From contig NC_088777.1 in NCBI RefSeq assembly GCF_954871325.1, forward strand, positions 16,717,366 through 16,781,365: DNA of 64,000 bases, written 5' to 3'. The notes beneath the pieces were generated by a model, which worked only from the letters and a program-made list of their open reading frames with translations, was not told the origin of the DNA and ran no database searches. The position numbers and the translations under genes were made by a program. Source of the DNA: Gordionus sp. m RMFG-2023. Taxonomy: Eukaryota; Nematomorpha; Gordioida; Chordodea; Parachordodidae. Below are positions 37,901-49,900 of the stretch, in pieces (within the stretch, counting starts at the first letter, position 1; each line of letters starts with the position of its first letter).

Positions 37901-40900
37901 GCCCAGTTCCAGTGATCTGCTGATTTTGAATAATGAGGTACTTAATTTAAATAAGATTTCTTTTATAATTTTGAAGGGAATAAATGAGGATATTCAGATA
38001 TTTTCATGAATAAACAAATTTTAATTATTCTTTATTTAATAATTAGCACAAATCTTTTACTGAAGATTCCCAAATTATATTATCTTCTCATACAATGCCC
38101 AGTTCCAGTGATCTGCTGATTTTGAATGATGAGGTATTTAATTTAAATAAAACTATACACTCTTTAATAATAATTAGCAAACACACAAAGTTATTGAAAA
38201 TTCCCCAATTATATCTTTTTTTCATCCAATTATCAATCCCAATGCAAGCCAAAATATTTCAAACATTAAAGGCCCAAATATTATTCAATTATATAAAAAA
38301 AAGGAGCCTAATGACCCTTTTCATTTCATATTCTTTAGAATGACAAATATCTTGATTAATTTCATAATTTCCATAGGCCCATGTCAGCCATGTTCAAATA
38401 TATTTCAATATCCTGTTACTCACAAAAGGTTTTTAAAAAATTTAATTTTTATTAATTTTTACGCATCCATTATTTCTACTTTTAAATAGGAGCATGAATA
38501 TATCCTATTATAAAAAGGTTAATATTGATGGTTCCCTCAAACCAAGAAATTGGTTATCCTATAGCACCACTTTAGACAAAGTCTTTTGTCTTTATTGTCT
38601 TATGTTTGGTGGCCCTAAATCCAATACTTTTTGGACTCAACTTGGAGTAAATAATTGGAAAAATTTTAAGCGTGACTTAGAGAGACATGAGTCATCTTCT
38701 ATTCATAAGGATTGTGAATACACCAACATGACTTGGCTTGCAAATAAGCGTATTCAAGATCATTTTCTATCAAATAGGCTTGATATAATAATGGAAAATC
38801 GTAATATAGTTCATAATATTATTGATGCCATTATATACCTTATAAAATGTAACATAGCCTTTTGGGGCACTAATTCGAATGAAGGTAATTTTATGTGCCT
38901 CATAAAATTAATGGCAAAAACGGTTCCAACTTTACGGGCATACATTGATAACAACGAAAAATTGAGGAGAAAAAAATCAGATAAAATTTCAAGACCTTAT
39001 ATAAATTTATTGTCATATGGCCATGTGAAAAAAATTATTGAAGTCATTAAGATAAAAATAATAAAATGTATTATTCAAAAAATTAAAGAGAATTGTGCCT
39101 ATAGCATCATATTAGATGGAACATATGATGTGTCTAAAAAAGAATGCATTGCTTTACTTGTAAGATATATAGAAGATGATCCGCATCCACATCCTGTAGA
39201 AAGGATCATCCATGTTTTTACAACATCAGAAACCACCGGGGAAAATATAAAGAAACATGTTTTTTCTAAGTTCAAAGATCTTGGTCTTCCTCTTGATTAT
39301 ATGGTTGGGCAAAGTATGGATGGTGCAGGGAATATGAGAGGAGTATACAAAGGAATGCAGGCTTTAATATTGAAAGAGGCTCCAAAAGCCATATATATTT
39401 GGTGCCATGCACATAGGCTCAATTTAGTAGTTGCTCATGTTTGTGGATGCAAAATAGAAATGAAAAAGGTAATGGGAATATTGGATGAGTTATATAATTT
39501 CATGAATGGGGTAAGACGTCAAGGAGTGTTTGTTAAATATCAAATGACAAAGTCTAAAAAATCTCTTAAAAGAATAAAAAATACAACAAGGTAAATATAA
39601 TATTTTTAATGTAACTTATCTTTTTTTAGAAATTGGTCATCATCTTATAAAGCTGTAGAAATTTTTTTAGATGTTTATGAACATATTATAGCATCATTAA
39701 ATGAATTAAAAGATTCTAATGACCCAAGCACCTCTTCTATTGCCGATGGATTATTAACAAGAATTAAGGATGAAGATTTCATATTAAGTCTATTTATTTT
39801 GAAAGAAATATTGAAATGCACACATGAGGCTTGTATTGAAATGCAGGCAGTTGGTAATGATTTGGCTATGGTAACTAAATTAATACAACACACAAAAAAT
39901 AAATTACAAAGACTAAGAGGTTAAAATTAGTTACGATTTCTATAAATAATTTTAAAATGTAGCTAATGGGGATAATATTTTTTTAAAATTGCATTCCTTA
40001 TCTAACAGTTATTTGAAAAAGAATAATGTTACAACGGAATTGCATAATATAAAATCAATATTCAAATTTGATCAAACAGCATTCAATAATTATGTTAAAC
40101 AAAAAAAAAACAAGTTGAATAAAAAAAGATTTAAAATTATTATTTAGCATTATAGATATAAAAGGGAAATATTTTTCCCTGTGCTTGATACAATCATTAA
40201 TGATTTAAATGAAAGATTTAATTATGATTGTTTAAATTTTTTATCTCAAATATCTCTTTTTACACCAGCTGGAATTATAGCCAATGATAGAATAGAAGGG
40301 TGGCAAATATCTCAAATTTGTCATACTTACCAATTAAATGCTCAAGATATTGCTCGTGAATATAATGATTTTCGATCTTTATATTTGGATTCACAAGCAA
40401 TCATTTATTGCAAGGATCTTTTGAAAATAAAAAAGAATGATGGGTTATATATTGATGAAAGTAATTTATTGATATTTTATTTAAAATTATATATAATTAA
40501 AGGTATTGTAAACGATGAAACCGAGGAAGATATCAATAACGATAACATAATTAATACAAAAAAATGGATAAAATATTCATTTATACTACCATATCGTCTT
40601 TTAAATAAATTAAATTCTTATTCTAATTTATATTTATTATATAAATATTTATTGACTCTACCAACTACTTCTTGTTCAGCCGAAAGAGTGATGAGCAAAG
40701 TCAAAATAAATAAAACTAGAATGCGGAATAAAATTTCTGACCCCTTTTTAGAAAATTTACTTCTAATATCCAGCGAAATTGATGTTTTTGAAAGATTTAA
40801 AATAGACGACATTATAACGCGATTTGCATCTACGTCTAAAAGATTAACTAAATTATTAATAAAATAAGTTATATCTTTTTCACAGCTAATTATATACGCC

Positions 40901-43900
40901 TTTTTAATAATGTAAATTTAATTTAATAGTTTTTTATATCATTCTAGTCCGGTGCATAATATAATACTATATTCATTTTATTTAAATATTTTATAATAGT
41001 TATATTTACATAAATGTTTTTATAATTCCAGTGCAAAATATATTATATTCATTTTATTTTAATATTTTATATAAAACTTATATTTACATAGATGTTTTTA
41101 TAATTCCAGTGCAACTATATTCATTTTTTTCTCATATTTTATATAAAAGTTATATTTACATAAAAAAATTTATATTTCCAGTGCAAAATATACTCTATTC
41201 ATTTTATATTTTATATAATAGTTATATTTACTTAAATGTTTTTATAATTCTTGTGCAAAATATACTATATTCTTTATTCTAATATTTTATATAAAAGTTA
41301 TATTTACATAAAAATTTTTTTTATATAATAGTTATATCTATATGAATGTTTTTAATTAATATAAAGGCATTAGTATTTATAGAATCAAGCTATACCTCTT
41401 TAAAATTACTCATTTTGTTTTTTTTACTTAATATAAAGGTATTAGTAATTATAGAATCAAGCTATACCTCTTTAAAATTACTCATCTTATATTTTTTTAC
41501 TAAATTTTTGATATTTTTTTATAGTAATGTAAATATGTTATCTCATTTAATACTATTATACAGCGTCTACATGGCAGAAAATTTGATGGAGGCAACCCCC
41601 ATCCCAAATCTACCCCTACCCCCCTAAAAAAATTTCGCGGCCTTCGGCCGCGATATTTGCCTTAATCAAGAAAATCTTATATTAAGTCACTATTTATACC
41701 CTTACAAACATTCAGACCTGCTTTGGAAAAAAAAATTTACAAACTGATAACTATTGTTACTATCCGTTTTCAATTAACTTATATTTAAGTAGGTAGTGCA
41801 ATCTTTTCATAATTTGATTGATAATCAATTTATTTTCATAAAAATTAATATAATAGTATTAAATGAGATAACATATTTACATTACTATAAAAAAATATCA
41901 AAAATTTAGTAAAAAAATATAAGATGAGTAATTTTAAAGAGGTATAGCTTGATTCTATAATTACTAATACCTTTATATTAAGTAAAAAAAACAAAATGAG
42001 TAATTTTAAAGAGGTATAGCTTGATTCTATAAATACTAATGCCTTTATATTAATTAAAAACATTCATATAGATATAACTATTATATAAAAAAAATTTTTA
42101 TGTAAATATAACTTTTATATAAAATATTAGAATAAAGAATATAGTATATTTTGCACAAGAATTATAAAAACATTTATGTAAATATAACTATTATATAAAA
42201 TATAAAATGAATAGAGTATATTTTGCACTGGAAATATAAATTTTTTTATGTAAATATAACTTTTATATAAAATATGAGAAAAAAATGAATATAGTTGCAC
42301 TGGAATTATAAAAACATCTATGTAAATATAAGTTTTATATAAAATATTAAAATAAAATGAATATAATATATTTTGCACTGGAATTATAAAAACATTTATG
42401 TAAATATAACTATTATAAAATATTTAAATAAAATGAATATAGTATTATATTATGCACCGGACTAGAATGATATAAAAAACTATTAAATTAAATTTACATT
42501 ATTAAAAAGGCGTATATAATTAGCTGTGAAAAAGATATAACTTATTTTATTAATAATTTAGTTAATCTTTTAGACGTAGATGCAAATCGCGTTATAATGT
42601 CGTCTATTTTAAATCTTTCAAAAACATCAATTTCGCTGGATATTAGAAGTAAATTTTCTAAAAAGGGGTAGAAATTTTATTCCGCATTCTAGTTTTATTT
42701 ATTTTGACTTTGCTCATCACTCTTTCGGCTGAACAAGAAGTAGTTGGTAGAGTCAATAAATATTTATATAATAAATATAAATTAGAATAAGAATTTAATT
42801 TATTTAAAAGACGATATGGTAGTATAAATGAATATTTTATCCATTTTTTTGTATTAATTATGTTATCGTTATTGATATCTTCCTCGGTTTCATCGTTTAC
42901 AATACCTTTAATTATATATAATTTTAAATAAAATATCAATAAATTACTTTCATCAATATATAACCCATCATTCTTTTTTATTTTCAAAAGATCCTTGCAA
43001 TAAATGATTGCTTGTGAATCCAAATATAAAGATCGAAAATCATTATATTCACGAGCAATATCTTGAGCATTTAATTGGTAAGTATGACAAATTTGAGATA
43101 TTTGCCACCCTTCTATTCTATCATTGGCTATAATTCCAGCTGGTGTAAAAAGAGATATTTGAGATAAAAAATTTAAACAATCATAATTAAATCTTTCATT
43201 TAAATCATTAATGATTGTATCAAGCACAGGGAAAAATATTTCCCTTTTATATCTATAATGCTAAATAATAATTTTAAATCTTTTTTTATTCAACTTGTTT
43301 TTTTTTTGTTTAACATAATTATTGAATGCTGTTTGATCAAATTTGAATATTGATTTTATATTATGCAATTCCGTTGTAACATTATTCTTTTTCAAATAAC
43401 TGTTAGATAAGGAATGCAATTTTAAAAAAATATTATCCCCATTAGCTACATTTTAAAATTATTTATAGAAATCGTAACTAATTTTAACCTCTTAGTCTTT
43501 GTAATTTATTTTTTGTGTGTTGTATTAATTTAGTTACCATAGCCAAATCATTACCAACTGCCTGCATTTCAATACAAGCCTCATGTGTGCATTTCAATAT
43601 TTCTTTCAAAATAAATAGACTTAATATGAAATCTTCATCCTTAATTCTTGTTAATAATCCATCGGCAATAGAAGAGGTGCTTGGGTCATTAGAATCTTTT
43701 AATTCATTTAATGATGCTATAATATGTTCATAAACATCTAAAAAAATTTCTACAGCTTTATAAGATGATGACCAATTTCTAAAAAAAGATAAGTTACATT
43801 AAAAATATTATATTTACCTTGTTGTATTTTTTATTCTTTTAAGAGATTTTTTAGACTTTGTCATTTGATATTTAACAAACACTCCTTGACGTCTTACCCC

Positions 43901-46900
43901 ATTCATGAAATTATATAACTCATCCAATATTCCCATTACCTTTTTCATTTCTATTTTGCATCCACAAACATGAGCAACTACTAAATTGAGCCTATGTGCA
44001 TGGCACCAAATATATATGGCTTTTGGAGCCTCTTTCAATATTAAAGCCTGCATTCCTTTGTATACTCCTCTCATATTCCCTGCACCATCCATACTTTGCC
44101 CAACCATATAATCAAGAGGAAGACCAAGATCTTTGAACTTAGAAAAAACATGTTTCTTTATATTTTCCCCGGTGGTTTCTGATGTTGTAAAAACATGGAT
44201 GATCCTTTCTACAGGATGTGGATGCGGATCATCTTCTATATATCTTACAAGTAAAGCAATGCATTCTTTTTTAGACACATCATATGTTCCATCTAATATG
44301 ATGCTATAGGCACAATTCTCTTTAATTTTTTGAATAATACATTTTATTATTTTTATCTTAATGACTTCAATAATTTTTTTCACATGGCCATATGACAATA
44401 AATTTATATAAGGTCTTGAAATTTTATCTGATTTTTTTCTCCTCAATTTTTCGTTGTTATCAATGTATGCCCGTAAAGTTGGAACCGTTTTTGCCATTAA
44501 TTTTATGAGGCACATAAAATTACCTTCATTCGAATTAGTGCCCCAAAAGGCTATGTTACATTTTATAAGGTATATAATGGCATCAATAATATTATGAACT
44601 ATATTACGATTTTCCATTATTATATCAAAGATGACTCATGTCTCTCTAAGTCACGCTTAAAATTTTTCCAATTATTTACTCCAAGTTGAGTCCAAAAAGT
44701 ATTGGATTTAGGGCCACCAAACATAAGACAATAAAGACAAAAGACTTTGTCTAAAGTGGTGCTATAGGATAACCAATTTCTTGGTTTGAGGGAACCATCA
44801 ATATTAACCTTTTTATAATAGGATATATTCATGCTCCTATTTAAAAGTAGAAATAATGGATGCGTAAAAATTAATAAAAATTAAATTTTTTAAAAACCTT
44901 TTGTGAGTAACAGGATATTGAAATATATTTGAACATGGCTGACATGGGCCTATGGAAATTATGAAATTAATCAAGATATTTGTCATTCTAAAGAATATGA
45001 AATGAAAAGGGTCATTAGGCTCCTTTTTTTTATATAATTGAATAATATTTGGGCCTTTAATGTTTGAAATATTTTGGCTTGCATTGGGATTGATAATTGG
45101 ATGAAAAAAAGATATAATTGGGGAATTTTCAATAACTTTGTGTGTTTGCTAATTATTATTAAAGAGTGTATAGTTTTATTTAAATTAAATACCTCATCAT
45201 TCAAAATCAGCAGATCACTGGAACTGGGCATTGTATGAGAAGATAATATAATTTGGGAATCTTCAGTAAAAGATTTGTGCTAATTATTAAATAAAGAATA
45301 ATTAAAATTTGTTTATTCATGAAAATATCTGAATATCCTCATTTATTCCCTTCAAAATTATAAAAGAAATCTTATTTAAATTAAGTACCTCATTATTCAA
45401 AATCAGCAGATCACTGGAACTGGGCATTGTATGAGAAGATAATATAATTTGGGAATCTTCAATAAAAGATTCATGCTAATTATTAAATAAAGAGTGGTTA
45501 AAATTTGTTTACTTATGAAAATCTTAATTTTAATAAAAATTTTATTCTTAATTAAGATATAGAAAAGTGGAAAATATTTCATAATTTATTCACTTCAGAA
45601 TTATCAAACAAATCTTATTTAAATTAAGTACCTCATCATTCAAAATCACCAGATCACTGGAACTGGGCATTGTATGAGATAATATAATTTGGGAATCTTC
45701 AGTAAAAGATTTGAGCTAATTATTAAATAAAGATTAATTAAAATTTGTTCATGAAAATATCTGAATATCCTCATTTATTCCCTTCAAAATTATAAAACAA
45801 ATCTTATTTAAATTAAGTACCTCATTATTCAAAATCAGCAGATCACTGGAACTGGGCATTGTATGAGATAATATAATTTGGGAATCTTCAATAAAAGATT
45901 TGTGCTAATTATTAAATAAAGAGTAGTGAAAATTTTAGGCAAATGACTTATTTTATTCTTAATTATAATATATAAATTTTTTTTTAACAAAAGTTGAAAT
46001 ATTTAAATATTCTTATAATTTATTTCCTTCAAAATTGATAAAGGGCATAATAAAAATGTACCTATATATTAAAAATCTTATCTTTAATAAAAATTAAAAG
46101 TATTATGCTCAAATTATAGATGAAGAATTGGTTTCTACTAATTCACAAAATTTAAGGTTATTTTTACTTATATTTATTGTCATGAATTAAAATAATATAT
46201 ATAAAAAATTACTTTTTGGAAGTAAGATGTTATTGATTTTTTTTGTAACTTGGTTTCAACCCCATTTGTGATATTGAATGGAATATCTTTATTTAAGGAT
46301 ACCCAATTATTATCCTTTTTGATAGCTATCTTTGTAAATTTGATATCAGATAACTTGACATGAGGATGTTTATGTTTATAATGGTTATTTATTTTGTCAC
46401 TTCTTATTTTAGAAGTTTTACAATTAATATAGTCACATTTGACTTTATATATTGTTTTGTTACTTGGCATCTAGAATAAAAATGAAATAAATATTTAGAT
46501 AATATTTTTTTACTCACTGATGGCCATCAAGAATGATGGAGAATCATAATTTTATCCTTTATTTGACGGTGGATGGCTGAATCTTAAAATTCTCCTATCT
46601 TATGAGGTGTGATTCAGAAATTAAATTTATATTTGTTTAAATGAGGGTGTAATTTTAAAATTTTCCAGTGGTTTTACAAAATATATTAAAGAAATATATA
46701 TTTAGATATTTTAATATATGTGCACAATAAATTTTTATTCATTTGTATTATATTTTTAATCTAAAAAATATATTAAAATCTTTTAAAATAAATTCTTATT
46801 CATTTGTATTTGTAATTTATAATCAAAAAAATATATTCTAGACCCTTATTGTTTTTAAATTAAAATTCATAAATATACACTCTATTAACATATTTTATAA

Positions 46901-49900
46901 AAATAATGAAAAATTTACTGATTCAATCATCATCATATAAAGGAAATTTATTATGCACCCATCATTGAATAAAGAAGAAAATTCTGATTACCAGTCATTC
47001 ATAATGGACTATCAGCTATTAACTTATATTTTTGATAATGTTTTCTTAAAAGATTCCTATTATATTATATGTAAGCTTAATGCATGGTCACAAAAAATAT
47101 AATATTTTTTGTTATTTATGCCAAAACAATCATGGATCAATATTTCCTCCATTATACACTTCACAATTGATTTCTTTATTTCTTAGTGTCCAACAATTTT
47201 TAGAAATGTATGATGCTTTGAAATCATAGTTTCTTTAAATTAACAATCCTAATAAATTTTGCAAATAATTGAAAACAGGCATATTTGTGATTTGCCCATT
47301 CATTTATCTTCAAATAAAGTCTGAGAAATGATATATTTTAATCATTGAAATTAGAGACCTTCACTGGCATTGATTTCTTCATCCAGCCTAGGTCATAAGT
47401 AAAAATAATTTTCAGGCCCAGTTCATGTTTAATGGAAATCCAAACCCAAACCACATCATAGGTTTCAAAGATTATTCCCAAGCCATATCCAAAAATTTAA
47501 TTTATTGTTAACAAAAATAAACAATATTTCAGTATATGGAATCACTTTGTCAATTCATTTAATTGAAATCTTTTCTTAAATCAATAATCAAATGAGAGGA
47601 ATAGATTATCTGTTCATTCTCCCAAGATTTCTATAAATATTTAGAAAAAAGGCCAAATATATTATGGAAAATTTGATGTTATATAAAATTTATCTAATAA
47701 TGAAATAAAAAATTTATCAATTCTTTTAACAAATTTTTTATCACACAATGGTTTTCACCTCTCACTTATAATTTTGTATATAATTTACACTTACCTCAAA
47801 GAATCATTTATCATAAATAGAAATCAATTATGGGTCCAACCTGATTGCCTCACAAAAATGTGGTAATATTTACCCCATTGAAAATGATTATTTAAAAAAT
47901 TATTAGCAAAAATAATTGCCATGGTTCAAAACCCAGATAACTTATTAAGTATACATATTAAGATTAAATAAAAATAGCTTCATTCTTTATTATATTTATT
48001 TATCTATCATCAAATTAAGGAAAATGCAATTATATGCTTAAAAAATTACCTTTTTAAAATCCAAAAATGTTTCTTTATATTGTTAATTGAGTAGGATTAT
48101 CTTATCATAAAAGGGATTCTTTATTCAAAAGGTCCTTATTATAAAAAAATATATATTGATAATTTAAAATTGATACTGTGAAAATCTAAATCCCATTATG
48201 TAAATGAATTTTCTAAAAATTTAAAAAAATAAATATAGTGTATAATATTTATAAATTGACAGATATCTTTTCTTTAATTGACATTTTTCAGAAAATCAAC
48301 GATAATCATATCGATTATTGGATTTAAAAATATCATAATACAAGTCAAAAATTACCCTCCAAAAATCAATACCTACCCCCCAAAAACAAATGCCTACCCC
48401 CCAAAAATCAATATCTACCCCCCAAAATTAATACCTACCCCCCAAAATGCCAATATTTTTTGGAGGCATTTGTCTCCTACCCCCCCGGCCATGTAGACAC
48501 TGCTATTATATTAATTTTTATGAAAATAAATTGATTATCAATCAAATTATGAAAAGATTGCACTACCTACTTAAATATAAGTTAATTGAAAACGGATAGT
48601 AACAATAGTTATCAGTTTGTAAATTTTTTTTTCCAAAGCAGGTCTGAATGTTTGTAAGGGTATAAATAGTGACTTAATATAAGATTTTCTTGATTAAGGC
48701 AAATATCGCGGCCGAAGGCCGCGAAATTTTTTTAGGGGGGTAGGGGTAGATTTGGGATGGGGGTTGCCTCCATCAAATTTTCTGCCATGTAGACGCTGGT
48801 TGTAACACTTGCCATAATTATTGTAAAAATAATTTTGATATAATTTAAAAAAATATATTTATTAATTTTTTTTATGGTTGTGTTCATAACTAGTTTCAAA
48901 CAAAACTTTATCTAATTCCATATCTAATCAATTTTATTGTATGAGATTAGAAATTTTCAACCAGTCCACATCATCATATTGTGCACAGTACTGATATATT
49001 TTTTCTTTGGCAGGTAACTTAATAGATGACCTTTTCTTAAAGATACTCACCAAAGTGTGAAATAATTTGGATATTAAACCGTGTCTCGTCCAGGAACAAT
49101 ACATTTTCAAAAGAAATATTTTTCATTTTGTCACAATACTCTTTTTTCTTCTATCGGCTTCTTTCCCCTATTGATTTGATGCATTTTGATATAGCAGAAT
49201 CGCTCATTTAATGTGAGGGTAAATGTTCTATTATATTTTTTATGGTAAAGCCGTTATTATTACCAAACAATTCAGTAATTAGATTTAAGTTCTGTGTAGT
49301 TCTTTTTCTTCCTACCTCTTTGTTTAATTATATAATTAGGTAAAGGTTCGTCATAAAGAAAAGTTTTCCGCTTGAAACGATAAACGGACGAACAGATAAA
49401 TTTAAATCATGGGCTATTGTCGTTATCGGGATGATCGCCAATTGGCTTATTCAACGATATTTTAAACTATTCAATCTTTTTTTCCCTCTAATTACCAATT
49501 TTTTCCTTCGCAATCTGATCATGGGATCAAAATTTGTCGATTCTAATAAAGATGATTATTGCATATTTTGATAAACACATAAGAGAATTCAATGGATGGC
49601 TCAATAATTTTGATATCTATTTGCTATATCAGACAAAACCCCAGAGGAAATTTGATATTTTATCAGATGTTTATAAAGTTAGTAAATAATATTAAATTGA
49701 CATACTAGAAACTGTCGATATATTCGAAATACTAGCGAGTGAAATTCGAATATTAGAAAAAATAAAAATTATCACAATTTGAAAAATAATATATTTTTCT
49801 CAACATGTTTTTTCATTTAATTACGACTTGTAAAATAACTATATAAGAATGTTGTAAATGAAAATGGCTGAGTAAGCCAATTGATGATCAACTCAACCCT

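Larger units (their letters stand above)
41561..48502 (-). mobile_element. inner hAT element, inverted copy of the outer one
   Basis: A complete 6,942-bp copy with the same termini, in opposite orientation, flanked by perfect 8-bp duplications CTATTATA (41,553-41,560 and 48,503-48,510). The target site belongs to the outer element itself. Position sums between the two copies stay constant at 83,326, then shift by 82 and finally by 1. So the copies differ in length by only one 82-bp and one 1-bp deletion in the inner copy, plus a few substitutions. This implies a very recent insertion. Confidence 0.92.
34824..48798 (+). mobile_element. outer hAT element, split by an inner copy of itself
   Basis: Flanked by perfect 8-bp duplications GTTGTAAC at 34,816-34,823 and 48,799-48,806. 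Termini are CAGTGTCTACATGGCC (left) and CAGCGTCTACATGGCAG read inward from the right. The element consists of 34,824-41,560 plus 48,503-48,798 (7,025 bp without the insertion). The split is at CTATTATA, about 690 bp after the transposase stop, so the coding region is untouched. The transposase is of the ZMYM1/P52rIPK-like hAT type. Confidence 0.92.
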
